Positions 6,806-14,188 of a stretch of DNA of 19,274 nt are shown one piece after another. This DNA comes from an uncultured Actinomycetes bacterium (GTDB lineage Bacteria; Actinomycetota; Actinomycetes; Nanopelagicales; Nanopelagicaceae): positions 1 to 19,274 of the forward strand of contig CAIJOE010000078.1 of NCBI GenBank assembly GCA_903822245.1. The letters are read 5' to 3'. The notes beneath the pieces were generated by a model. That model saw only the letters and a program-made list of their open reading frames with translations. It did not search any database and was not told the DNA's origin. How positions within the stretch are numbered: the first letter of the stretch is position 1; every line of letters starts with the position of its first letter. A program made the translations under genes and the position numbers.

Positions 6806-7394
6806 GTAACATGGAGTTTGCAGTGCTAAAGGGTTTTGAGCCAAAAAATCCACGATAGGCCGAGAGTGGACTTGGGTGTACACCAGAGATTCTTTGTTCA
6901 CTTGGAATCATCTTCTCCAAGGACTGTGCTTGCTTTCCCCAAAGTATGAATACACATCCATTGTCTCGATACTTTTCCACAATCCTTTTAGTTACGTTCT
7001 GCCAACCAACATTCTCATGACCTAAACTTTCTCCTGGTTTTGTCGTCAAGACTAGATTGAGCAAAATAACTCCTTGCTGCGTCCATGAAGATAAATCCCC
7101 ATTAGTCGGCTTTGGTATTCCCAGATCACTTGAAAGTTCCTTCAAGATGTTTTGCAAGGTCGGAGGTAGCTTTTTTATTAGTTTAGGAACACAAAAAGCT
7201 AAGCCGATTGCATTTTCAGGCTTTGGATAAGGGTCTTGACCAATGATCACGACTCTAGCCTTTGATATAGGTTCTTGGATAGCTCTTAAAACAAACTTCT
7301 CTATAGGAATAAATTCTTTGCCGATTATTTTTTGGATTTCGTCAATTTCATTTCGCAAAAATTCCCAATCCGGTGGCAGGTGATCACTGATCAT
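6768..7394 (-). CDS. ung: Uracil-DNA glycosylase (family 1)
   Basis: This 208-residue base-excision repair enzyme removes uracil from DNA. The water-activating motif is at residues 52-56 (GQDPY, D54 catalytic), and the uracil-recognition stretch QGVILLNLVLTT contains the key Asn. The C-terminal HPSPLSAYRGFFG motif holds the catalytic His and the intercalation loop. The C-terminal PIDW is typical of family 1. The ATG lies 6 nt after the stop of the ABC ATPase gene, with no TANNNT at leaderless distance, so it is probably expressed from the ABC promoter. At about 208 residues it is slightly shorter than many homologues (about 220-230) but keeps every core motif. Its last 38 nt are antisense to the end of the YczE-like gene. 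Confidence 0.96.
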   Translation of the reverse strand: MISDHLPPDWEFLRNEIDEIQKIIGKEFIPIEKFVLRAIQEPISKARVVIIGQDPYPKPENAIGLAFCVPKLIKKLPPTLQNILKELSSDLGIPKPTNGDLSSWTQQGVILLNLVLTTKPGESLGHENVGWQNVTKRIVEKYRDNGCVFILWGKQAQSLEKMIPSEQRISGVHPSPLSAYRGFFGSKPFSTANSMLLKLGLLPIDWKI

Positions 7395-7400
7395 TGGAGA

Positions 7401-8186
7401 CTAGGAAATTGCATTGGCAGAGAAGCGGTCACCAATTCGCGTCACCGTTATTGGCATGTCATATGCCAAGGTTAAGTTTTCAGATGTCAAAACATCGCTA
7501 ATTAGTCCTTGCGCTACGCACTTACCCGACTTTAAAAGAAGGGCGTGAGTTGAACTAGTAGGGATTTCTTCAATGTGGTGGGTAATCATCAAAGTGGCAG
7601 GTGAAAGTGGATCCAAGGCTAGAACTTCGAAACGCTTTAGGAGATCTTCTCGGCCACCTAGATCTAGGCCAGATGCTGGTTCATCGAGTAGAAGAAGCTC
7701 AGGATCAGCCATGAGGGCTCGGGCGATCATGGCGCGTTTCTTCTCACCCTCACTTAACGTGAAAAACTTACGCTCCCCTAGTTCGCGAACACCTAGTGTG
7801 GTCAGTAAAGCCTGAGCTCTAGATTCATCCCAAAGTTCATACTTCTCATTCCACCTCCCGAGAATTCCATAAGCGGCTGTTAGTACAACATCCAATACAG
7901 ATTCATCCTCTGGCAAATAACTAAGCAGTGCTGGTCCCATCAAGCCAATTCTGGTGCGTAGTTCAAAAACATCTACAGCCCCAAGTCTTTCACCCAAGAT
8001 CCAAGCACTTCCAGCGGTCGGATGCATTTGTGTGGCAGCGATAGTAAAGAGTGTTGTCTTACCTGCACCGTTTGCGCCAAGAACTACCCATCGCTCACCT
8101 TCGTGAACTTGCCAATCAAGTGGACCCAAGATTGTCTTTCCACCACGCATTACTGATACGTTTTGAAAATCTAACACCGATGCCAT
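7401..8186 (-). CDS. ABC transporter-type ATP-binding protein (lone ATPase)
   Basis: This 261-residue nucleotide-binding domain has Walker A at about residues 37-45 (GANGAGKTT), a Q-loop-region LMGPALL, a signature reading LSEGEKKR instead of LSGGQ, Walker B LLLLDEPASGLD, and the H-loop in ITHHIEEIP. No permease or binding-protein gene is adjacent. It resembles the YlmA/ModF-like lone ATPases, and the arrangement next to serB recalls M. tuberculosis Rv3041c beside serB2, so it may partner a distant permease or act as a soluble ATPase. I start it at ATG 8186 because a TATCTT box lies 6 nt upstream and the protein then begins MASVLDFQNV. An in-frame GTG at 8213 would put the promoter inside the gene. 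ung follows 6 nt after its stop. Confidence 0.92.
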   Translation of the reverse strand: MASVLDFQNVSVMRGGKTILGPLDWQVHEGERWVVLGANGAGKTTLFTIAATQMHPTAGSAWILGERLGAVDVFELRTRIGLMGPALLSYLPEDESVLDVVLTAAYGILGRWNEKYELWDESRAQALLTTLGVRELGERKFFTLSEGEKKRAMIARALMADPELLLLDEPASGLDLGGREDLLKRFEVLALDPLSPATLMITHHIEEIPTSSTHALLLKSGKCVAQGLISDVLTSENLTLAYDMPITVTRIGDRFSANAIS

Positions 8187-8192
8187 GGCGCA

Positions 8193-8198
8193 AAGATA
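8193..8198 (-). promoter_or_regulatory. -10 element for the ABC ATPase-ung unit
   Basis: TATCTT on the minus strand, exactly 6 nt before ATG 8186. Leaderless geometry; it argues against the upstream in-frame GTG at 8213. Confidence 0.55.
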
Positions 8199-8232
8199 CC
8201 TTTTTTGGTGCACGAATTAGGACTCAAACCGC

Positions 8233-8238
8233 TAATCT
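8233..8238 (+). promoter_or_regulatory. -10 element for serB
   Basis: TAATCT, exactly 6 nt before GTG 8245. Leaderless geometry, back-to-back with the ABC ATPase promoter in a 58-nt divergent gap. Confidence 0.6.
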
Positions 8239-8244
8239 TGCCAA

Positions 8245-9462
8245 GTGGAAAAACTAACACCCGAGAAACCTGCCTTTACTGGGCTAATACTGCTTTCCGG
8301 GGTTGACGCTCCAGGAGTTACTGAGGCGCTTTTTTCAACCCTTGCGCCTTTTTCAGCAAAAGTTTTGGATATTGAACAAGTGGTAATCCGCGGTCGGTTA
8401 ATACTGACAACACTCATAGGACTTGATCCAGCACACGCATCAGCTATAGAGACGGATCTAATGAGTACTGCGGAGCGCCTTGGACTGGATCTTGCTATTG
8501 ATTTCTCTTCGACTCTTGATACCGATGGAAATTCACTAAGTAATTTGCACATAGTGGTTCTATCTTCGGATATGAAACCGATAGCAATCTCTGCAATTGC
8601 TACAAAGATTGCGGCAAACAATGGCAATATTGATCGTATTCGAAGGACCGCGTCCTATCCCTTAACTGCCATCGAATTTGAAGTTTCGTTTTCAAATTCA
8701 AATATTGATCTCCAAGTAATTAGAGGCGAACTAGCATTGACTGCCAGAGAGCATGATGTTGACATTGCTGTTGAACTAGGTGGATTAACTCGCAGAGCTA
8801 AGCGAATCGTGCTCCTTGATATGGATTCGACCTTAATTCAACAAGAAGTTATTGATCTTTTAGCCCTAAAGGCGGGTGTTGGCGACAAAGTAAGTCAAAT
8901 TACCGAGAAGGCAATGCGTGGTGAGTTGGATTTTGCTCAATCACTTTCGCAAAGGGTTGGATTGCTAGCTGATAGCTCTCAAGAGATCTTGCAACAAGTT
9001 GCCTCTGAGATCACTTTAACACCAGGGGCTCGCACATTGGTTCGCACACTTCACCGCCTAGGTCATAAGGTCGGAGTAGTGTCCGGAGGGTTTTTAGATG
9101 TTATCGAACCTCTACTAAAGGAATTAGAGATCGATTATTATCAAGCAAATAAACTTGAAATCGCAAACGGGAAACTAACAGGAAATCTGACCGGGAAGAT
9201 AGTGGATCGCCAAGCAAAAGCAGATTCTTTGAAAGAATTCGCTAAGCAAGAAGGCGTAGCTTTGAGTCAAACAATTGCGATCGGCGATGGCGCTAACGAT
9301 CTGGGTATGCTCGAAGTTGCCGGACTAGGAATAGCCTTCAATGCTAAGCCTGCAGTAAGAGCTGCTGCCGATAGCTCTATTAGTTCACCATATCTTGATG
9401 CTGTTCTCTATCTGATGGGTATCACACGTGAAGAAATCGAAAAAGCTGATTTAGAAGTTTAG
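8245..9462 (+). CDS. serB: Phosphoserine phosphatase with N-terminal ACT domains
   Basis: This 405-residue enzyme performs the last step of serine biosynthesis, O-phosphoserine to serine. The C-terminal half is a HAD phosphatase. Motif I is at 192-196 (DMDST, D192 the nucleophile), motif II is in VVSGGF, the lysine is in RQAKADSLKEF, and motif IV is IGDGANDLGML. The N-terminal 180 residues hold two ACT-like segments (about 12-85 and 100-175, each opening with a hydrophobic beta strand), as in mycobacterial SerB2, where ACT domains bind amino acids for feedback control. Allosteric control here is inferred by homology. The GTG start is supported by TAATCT 6 nt upstream. The stop overlaps the convergent hisG stop by 4 nt. 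Confidence 0.95.
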   Translation: MEKLTPEKPAFTGLILLSGVDAPGVTEALFSTLAPFSAKVLDIEQVVIRGRLILTTLIGLDPAHASAIETDLMSTAERLGLDLAIDFSSTLDTDGNSLSNLHIVVLSSDMKPIAISAIATKIAANNGNIDRIRRTASYPLTAIEFEVSFSNSNIDLQVIRGELALTAREHDVDIAVELGGLTRRAKRIVLLDMDSTLIQQEVIDLLALKAGVGDKVSQITEKAMRGELDFAQSLSQRVGLLADSSQEILQQVASEITLTPGARTLVRTLHRLGHKVGVVSGGFLDVIEPLLKELEIDYYQANKLEIANGKLTGNLTGKIVDRQAKADSLKEFAKQEGVALSQTIAIGDGANDLGMLEVAGLGIAFNAKPAVRAAADSSISSPYLDAVLYLMGITREEIEKADLEV

Positions 9463-10307
9463 AGTCGACAAGCGTGGATATCTGTAACCAAAATACCTCT
9501 CGCTCCAACAGCCCAAAGTTCGTCCATAATTCGATTGATATCACTTCTCTTAACCATTGCTCGAACTGCATTCCATTCACTCTTTTGAAGAGGCGAAATC
9601 GTCGGAGATTCAATCCCGGGAGTTAACGCACAAGCTTGTTCAAGATCAGAATTCTTCACATCGTAATCAACTAGAACATATTGTCTTGCGATGACAACAC
9701 CATTTAATCGACGAATTAGGGTCTCAACGGCTGGCGCTCTGGCTACATTCATTCTCTCAATAAGAACTGCCTCACTTTTGAGAAGGATTTCGCCAAATAT
9801 TCCCAGCCCTGCTTGCCGCAGAGTTCCTCCTGTGGATACGACATCAGCAATAACGTCGGCTACGCCCAGACGTACAGCACTTTCAACTGCCCCGTCTAAA
9901 CGCACAATGTCTGCTTTGATCTTTTTGCTATTCAAGAAAGATGCAAGCAACCCAGGATATGCAGTTGCAATTCTCTGTCCAGCGAGATCATTTTCACTCA
10001 ATTTTGCTGGTAATGGAGCTGCAAATCTAAATGTACTGTGTCCAAAGTCTAGGTTCAATATTTCCGACGCTGTAGCGGCGCTATCAATTAGTAAATCACG
10101 CCCAGTGATTCCAACATCCAACTCGCCACTTCCAACATAGACTGCAATATCTCTAGGACGCAAATAGTAAAACTCAACATCATTTGCGGGATCAATGAAA
10201 ACCAAGTCACGTGAGTCAAGGCGTTGGCGATAACCGGCCTCTTTGAGCATGCTTGCTGAAGCGTCCGAGAGCGAACCCTTGTTTGGTACTGCTACGCGCA
10301 AAGTCAC
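9459..10307 (-). CDS. hisG: ATP phosphoribosyltransferase (long form)
   Basis: This 282-residue enzyme catalyses the first committed step of histidine synthesis, ATP plus PRPP to phosphoribosyl-ATP. The N-terminus LRVAVPNKGSL and GITGRDLL form the ATP/PRPP domains. The PRPP-binding loop is DVVSTGGTLRQAGL, about residues 160-175. The C-terminal about 75 residues form the extra regulatory domain of the long, HisZ-independent type, which binds histidine for feedback inhibition in the family. The GTG start has AGGAG 5 nt upstream and lies 12 nt after the hisE stop, so it is the second gene of a hisE-hisG operon. The stop overlaps serB on the opposite strand by 4 nt. Confidence 0.96.
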   Translation of the reverse strand: MTLRVAVPNKGSLSDASASMLKEAGYRQRLDSRDLVFIDPANDVEFYYLRPRDIAVYVGSGELDVGITGRDLLIDSAATASEILNLDFGHSTFRFAAPLPAKLSENDLAGQRIATAYPGLLASFLNSKKIKADIVRLDGAVESAVRLGVADVIADVVSTGGTLRQAGLGIFGEILLKSEAVLIERMNVARAPAVETLIRRLNGVVIARQYVLVDYDVKNSDLEQACALTPGIESPTISPLQKSEWNAVRAMVKRSDINRIMDELWAVGARGILVTDIHACRL

Positions 10308-10312
10308 TTAGT

Positions 10313-10317
10313 CTCCT
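10313..10317 (-). promoter_or_regulatory. Shine-Dalgarno of hisG
   Basis: AGGAG on the minus strand in the 12-nt hisE-hisG gap, 5 nt before the GTG start. It fixes the GTG as the start of this operon-internal gene. Confidence 0.75.
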
Positions 10318-10319
10318 AT

Positions 10320-10583
10320 TTATAGTTCTTTGTAAACTGCATCTAAATCTATTCCCCTGGCAATCATCAGCACCTGCAGATGATAAATGAGTTGACTTAT
10401 TTCAAGAGCCAACTGCGCATCATCTTGGTACTCCGCAGCTATCCATACTTCACCAGCTTCTTCAATAATCTTTTTACCAATTGCGTGTATTCCCGAATCC
10501 AATTCTTTTACTGTTCCACTGCCCGCTGGCCGTGTTTTGGAGATTTCTGATAATTCAGCCCAGAGATCTTCGAAATTCTTCAT
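10320..10583 (-). CDS. hisE: Phosphoribosyl-ATP pyrophosphatase
   Basis: This 87-residue all-alpha MazG-like enzyme hydrolyses phosphoribosyl-ATP to phosphoribosyl-AMP and pyrophosphate, the second histidine step. It has the family opening KNFEDLWAEL and the metal-binding IIEEAGEVWIA helix (about 40-50), followed by the ISQLIYHLQVLM helix with its conserved Y-H. It is a stand-alone HisE rather than a HisIE fusion, as usual in actinobacteria. The ATG follows TAAAAT by 5 nt, so it probably has its own leaderless promoter within the 35-nt gap after rpe. hisG is directly downstream. Confidence 0.95.
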   Translation of the reverse strand: MKNFEDLWAELSEISKTRPAGSGTVKELDSGIHAIGKKIIEEAGEVWIAAEYQDDAQLALEISQLIYHLQVLMIARGIDLDAVYKEL

Positions 10584-10588
10584 ACTTT

Positions 10589-10594
10589 ATTTTA
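10589..10594 (-). promoter_or_regulatory. -10 element for hisE-hisG
   Basis: TAAAAT on the minus strand, 5 nt before ATG 10583. It has the same arrangement as the other leaderless promoters here but is one base closer. Confidence 0.5.
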
Positions 10595-10618
10595 ACCTAG
10601 TTGAACCTCGCGAAGTGG

Positions 10619-11296
10619 CTATTTTGCTGAGGCTTGGATCGCTAGTTCACGCAGTTGATCACAGACACCCAAGGGATCACCGGCACCAAAGACAGCGCTA
10701 CCTGCCACAAAAGTATCAGCACCTGCCTCTGCGGCTAAAGAGATCGTATCTAGTGAAATTCCCCCATCGACCTGGATCCAAATCTTAGAAAGATGTCGTC
10801 TTTCTAATTCGGTTCGAGCCTGACGAACCTTTACCAACATATCTTTCATAAATTTTTGACCACCAAACCCAGGTTCAACTGTCATGATCAAAATCATGTC
10901 AATTTCTTCAATTATGGGAAAGATTTCAGCCAAGGAAGTATTTGGTTTCAATGCCACAGCCGCTCTCGCTCCAAATTCCTTAATTCTATTGATGGTTTCT
11001 AAAGGTTTGTGACTTGCTTCAATATGGAAAGTAACGCTTTTTGATCCAGCCTTTGCATAAAGCGGAGCTTGATCATCTGGGTCAATTATCATTAAATGAG
11101 AATCAACAGGAAGTACGCTTTGCCTGATAATTTCTTTAGATTGATCAAGGGTAAAAGTTAGATTTGGTACAAAAATATCATCCATGATGTCCAGGTGAAG
11201 CCAATCAGAGTTAGCAGCGACCTTTGCAATTTCTTGGGGCAAATTACTATGATCAGCGTTCAAAATACTTGGACATATTCTCATTCTAGAATCCAC
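10619..11296 (-). CDS. rpe: Ribulose-phosphate 3-epimerase
   Basis: This 225-residue TIM barrel interconverts ribulose 5-phosphate and xylulose 5-phosphate in the pentose phosphate pathway. The ICPSILNAD opening and metal ligands H34 and D36 (LHLDIMDD), H67 (DSHLM) and the aspartate of VDGGI are present. The flexible VEPGFGGQKFM loop is intact, as is the phosphate-binding end GADTFVAGSAVFG. I start it at GTG 11296 because TATGAT lies exactly 6 nt upstream. An in-frame ATG four codons later (11284) is the alternative and would remove only a short lead. The rsmB stop is 15 nt upstream, so the promoter is in or beside that gap, and rpe may be read both from rsmB and on its own. Confidence 0.95.
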   Translation of the reverse strand: MDSRMRICPSILNADHSNLPQEIAKVAANSDWLHLDIMDDIFVPNLTFTLDQSKEIIRQSVLPVDSHLMIIDPDDQAPLYAKAGSKSVTFHIEASHKPLETINRIKEFGARAAVALKPNTSLAEIFPIIEEIDMILIMTVEPGFGGQKFMKDMLVKVRQARTELERRHLSKIWIQVDGGISLDTISLAAEAGADTFVAGSAVFGAGDPLGVCDQLRELAIQASAK

Positions 11297-11302
11297 GATC
11301 TA

Positions 11303-11308
11303 ATCATA
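11303..11308 (-). promoter_or_regulatory. -10 element for rpe
   Basis: TATGAT on the minus strand, exactly 6 nt before GTG 11296, in the 15-nt rsmB-rpe gap. It supports the GTG over the ATG at 11284. Confidence 0.6.
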
Positions 11309-11311
11309 CTT

Positions 11312-12682
11312 TTAGTTCCCAGGCTTATGTAGAAGGGCCAAGAACATCGAGTCACTTTCCTGACGGTGGGTCCACAACTGCAAAGTCCCATCCTTATTAA
11401 CGCCAAGATCACCCTTTGGACTGTAGTCGGAGATCGAAAGTACCTCTAATTCCTTATGGCGATATTTTGCATCCAATACCTGCGCAGTCGTCTCGGCCAG
11501 ATGTGGTGAACATGTCGCATAACCTATAACTCCACCCGGATTCAATAAATCATATGCGGAATCAATTAGCGCCCTTTGCAGTGGAATTAGTTCCTTCAAA
11601 TCATTCATGCTCTTTCGCCATCTTGCTTCTGGGCGGCGACGTAGGGCTCCCAACCCGGAACATGGTGCATCTACTAGAATTCGGTCGAATTTCTTTTCGA
11701 AGACATCAGGGTTTGTTCCATCGTGTGTCGATATTAGATTTCGCGGAATTACTCTAGCTACCAATTCCGCCCGGTGCTCACTTGGTTCATTGGCTAAAAA
11801 TGTGTCTGCTTCGCGAAATTCTTGAATTAAATTGTACGTAAAAGCCGCCTTACCTCCGGGGCCAGCACACATATCAAGCCAATCTGTTACCGGCGCAGTA
11901 GCAGTTGCGAAGAAAATTTCCGTTAATAATTGAGACCCAACATCCTGTACTCCAGCTCGTTTATCTTTTATTGCAGGATATTCATTAGGAAGATGGTCAC
12001 TTAGAACAGCGTATCTCCCGAGATCTAACCGCTGTCCACCAACTTCCAATAACTCTTCAACAGTGCTCTTGCCAGGCCAGGCAATCAAGTTGGGGGCAAC
12101 TGGCTGGTTATTTGTTTTTAATAGGCTTTTTACCTCTTCCCAATCTCGCAATTGGTCATAAAAAGCGCTAACTATCCAGGTTGGATGGCTATAGAGAATC
12201 GAAAGTTTCTCAATCAATTCGATATTTGGATCGTTTTCTAGCCGACTATATATATCTGTGTCTGCTGAAATCGCACGCAAAATTGCATTTATAAACGAAG
12301 CTTTAGACTCCCCTGCAACTTTTCGAGCTAGTTCTACGGTTTCGCTGACAGCCGCATGATCAGACACTCGCATTTCAAGTAATTGATGAACTCCGATCCT
12401 CAAGAGATCAACTACATTGTGATCTAACTCTTCGAAGGGCCGATCTATCTTCGACTTTATTGCATAGTCATGTTTTCCTTGCATTCTTAGCGCGCCATAA
12501 CTCAACTCTGTTACAAATCCACGATCTCGCAGATCTAGTGAGGATGCTGATAAAAGCTCAGGTAGGCGCAGATTTGCATATGCACCCCCGCGATTAACCT
12601 GTGTTATTAAATCAAACGCCACCAGGCGTGATTGGCTGGGATTAGGTTTTCGAAAGCTGTCTCGGCCAGCTTTGTTATTCAA
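11312..12682 (-). CDS. rsmB: 16S rRNA (cytosine967-C5)-methyltransferase
   Basis: About 456 residues. The N-terminal third is a NusB-like RNA-binding domain (AFDLITQVNRGGAYANLRL; LLRIGVHQLLEM). The C-terminal domain is a Rossmann methyltransferase with the SAM site LDMCAGPGGKAAF, the catalytic-cysteine motif DAPCSGLGALRRRPEARW and the second cysteine motif YATCSPH. The family product is m5C967 of 16S rRNA. No ATG is available near the N-terminus. TTG at 12682 has TGGAG 6 nt upstream and overlaps the fmt stop as TTGAATAA, so I choose it; an upstream in-frame TTG at 12718 would add 12 residues inside fmt. The tight overlap with fmt indicates coupled translation. Confidence 0.93.
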   Translation of the reverse strand: MNNKAGRDSFRKPNPSQSRLVAFDLITQVNRGGAYANLRLPELLSASSLDLRDRGFVTELSYGALRMQGKHDYAIKSKIDRPFEELDHNVVDLLRIGVHQLLEMRVSDHAAVSETVELARKVAGESKASFINAILRAISADTDIYSRLENDPNIELIEKLSILYSHPTWIVSAFYDQLRDWEEVKSLLKTNNQPVAPNLIAWPGKSTVEELLEVGGQRLDLGRYAVLSDHLPNEYPAIKDKRAGVQDVGSQLLTEIFFATATAPVTDWLDMCAGPGGKAAFTYNLIQEFREADTFLANEPSEHRAELVARVIPRNLISTHDGTNPDVFEKKFDRILVDAPCSGLGALRRRPEARWRKSMNDLKELIPLQRALIDSAYDLLNPGGVIGYATCSPHLAETTAQVLDAKYRHKELEVLSISDYSPKGDLGVNKDGTLQLWTHRQESDSMFLALLHKPGN

Positions 12683-13592
12683 ATTTGGCTCCAGAATCCA
12701 ATCTTGCGCCACGTGCAAAGTCAGAGGCCGGCATGCGTTTCTTGCCGGCAGGGGTAACTTCTTTAATACTTAATACGCTATCAGCAGTTCTGATGACAAG
12801 TTGATTGTCCACCATTTCTATGTCGCCCGGATTCTTCAAAGTATTTGCTACAAGACTTTCCTCTAGGCCATAAAGAGAAATTCGATCGCCATTGAAGGTA
12901 CTCCAGATACCTGGGTTATCCTCCAACGCTCGAGCCTTTCTAGTTATCTGCTCCGTAGATTCACTCCAGGTAATGCGGGCCATGTCTTTGGTTATCTTTG
13001 GGGCAAAAGTAGCGCCAGAAAGTGGTTGCGGCGTTGCTCGTGTTTTACCAATGACTGAGAGCAACTCTAATAATTCTGGAACTGCCACATGACTTAGGCG
13101 ATCCAGTAAAGTCGCAGTAGTGTCTTCGGGGCGAATATCAGTTTCCCTGCTGAGGTAAACAGGTCCAGTATCCATTCCTTTATCTAATTTAAAAATTGTA
13201 AAGCCAGTTGTAGTCTCCCCGTTCAATATTGCCCATTGGACAGGAGCCGCACCTCGTAATTTGGGAAGTATTGAAAAATGAAGATTTATCCAGCCAAACC
13301 TTGGGCCATGAAGTAGCTCCACAGGAATTATCTTTCCATAAGCAATCGTAACAATTAATTGTGGCTGAGAATCCAAGAGATGACGATTCAACTCAGAAAC
13401 ATCGGCCGGTTTAGCGACAGCCAAACTCTTCTCCTCTGCCCAAGCAGCTAGCTCATTAGCACGAAACTGCTGTCCCCGACCTGCAACCTTGTCTGGATTA
13501 GTGATAACAGATACCAAATTATGTTCACTATTTAATAATGCTTCAATAATTGGGACTGAAACTAGAGATGAGGAAGCCACTGATAATTGCAC
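12675..13592 (-). CDS. fmt: Methionyl-tRNA formyltransferase
   Basis: This 305-residue enzyme transfers a formyl group from 10-formyl-THF to initiator Met-tRNA. The catalytic triad is visible: N103 and H105 in INLHFSILP and D141 in LDKGMDTGPV. LRGAAPVQWAI is intact, and the C-terminal tRNA-binding OB-fold ends with GKKRMPASDFARG. The N-terminus is unusual. Where the family normally reads F-A-G-T-P after the first strand, this protein reads VASSSLVSVP, while the following ALLNSEHNLVSVITNPDKVAGRGQ is normal. The GTG start lies 3 nt after the def stop, so expression comes from the def promoter. It overlaps rsmB by 8 nt under the start chosen there. Confidence 0.95.
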   Translation of the reverse strand: MQLSVASSSLVSVPIIEALLNSEHNLVSVITNPDKVAGRGQQFRANELAAWAEEKSLAVAKPADVSELNRHLLDSQPQLIVTIAYGKIIPVELLHGPRFGWINLHFSILPKLRGAAPVQWAILNGETTTGFTIFKLDKGMDTGPVYLSRETDIRPEDTTATLLDRLSHVAVPELLELLSVIGKTRATPQPLSGATFAPKITKDMARITWSESTEQITRKARALEDNPGIWSTFNGDRISLYGLEESLVANTLKNPGDIEMVDNQLVIRTADSVLSIKEVTPAGKKRMPASDFARGARLDSGAKFE

Positions 13593-13595
13593 GGA

Positions 13596-14156
13596 CTACA
13601 AACCTAAACCGTTCGTTGCATGAGGACTGATTTTAAATACTGGGGTGTTTCCTAGCTCCTGAGCTGCATTAAACCAATCAGAATTTCTAATCTCGGCCAT
13701 AGCTTTCTTCCGCTCCTCTATGACTAAGCGATCAATGAAAACTATTCCGTCGAGGTGATCATTTTCGTGTTGCAGACATCTAGCCAACAATTCAGAGCCC
13801 TCAACAGTTATCGGTTCTCCGTGCATATTAAAACCCTTTGCGACCGCTCGCATGGATCGCGGAGTTTCAAATGATAATCCAGGAAAACTCAGACAACCCT
13901 CTTCTCCGTCTTGTAATTCTTCGCTCAAATCAAGAGAGGGATTAATCAAATGACCGAGTTCGTCATCGATATTCCAGACGAATACTCGAAGAGATACTCC
14001 AATCTGAGGTGCTGCTAACCCTGCTCCAGGAGCGTCAAACATTGTGTCGGTTAAGTCAGCTACTAAATTTCTAAGTTCTTTATCGAAAACGGTTACCTGG
14101 GAAGCAGGTGTGGTCAGGACCGGATCACCAAATAGGCGTATTTCTTGAACTGACAT
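13596..14156 (-). CDS. def: Peptide deformylase
   Basis: This 186-residue metalloenzyme removes the formyl group from nascent N-formylmethionine. Motif 1 is at residues 44-51 (GAGLAAPQ), motif 2 at 86-90 (EGCLS, C88 a metal ligand) and motif 3 at 130-134 (HENDH, both His as metal ligands and E131 catalytic), so all active-site residues are intact. It heads a def-fmt-rsmB unit: fmt adds the group that def removes. ATG 14156 is preceded by TACAAT with exactly 6 nt between, a near-consensus -10 that predicts a leaderless transcript. The gap to priA is 32 nt. Confidence 0.96.
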   Translation of the reverse strand: MSVQEIRLFGDPVLTTPASQVTVFDKELRNLVADLTDTMFDAPGAGLAAPQIGVSLRVFVWNIDDELGHLINPSLDLSEELQDGEEGCLSFPGLSFETPRSMRAVAKGFNMHGEPITVEGSELLARCLQHENDHLDGIVFIDRLVIEERKKAMAEIRNSDWFNAAQELGNTPVFKISPHATNGLGL

Positions 14157-14162
14157 ATCTCA

Positions 14163-14168
14163 ATTGTA
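14163..14168 (-). promoter_or_regulatory. -10 element for def-fmt-rsmB
   Basis: TACAAT on the minus strand, exactly 6 nt before ATG 14156 and within the 32-nt priA-def gap. It is the closest to the TATAAT consensus of all the boxes here. Confidence 0.65.
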
Positions 14169-14188
14169 ATCGTATTAACCCTTAGAAC

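Noticed and set aside
8187..8213. GTG start for the ABC ATPase at 8213
   Set aside because: The extension does not match the family, and the leaderless -10 box at 8193-8198 would lie inside it.
12727..12749. 7-bp GC-rich hairpin (GCCGGCA/TGCCGGC) near the fmt end, as a terminator before rsmB
   Set aside because: It encodes the conserved Fmt segment GKKRMPAS, has no U-tract, and fmt and rsmB overlap, so termination there is unlikely.
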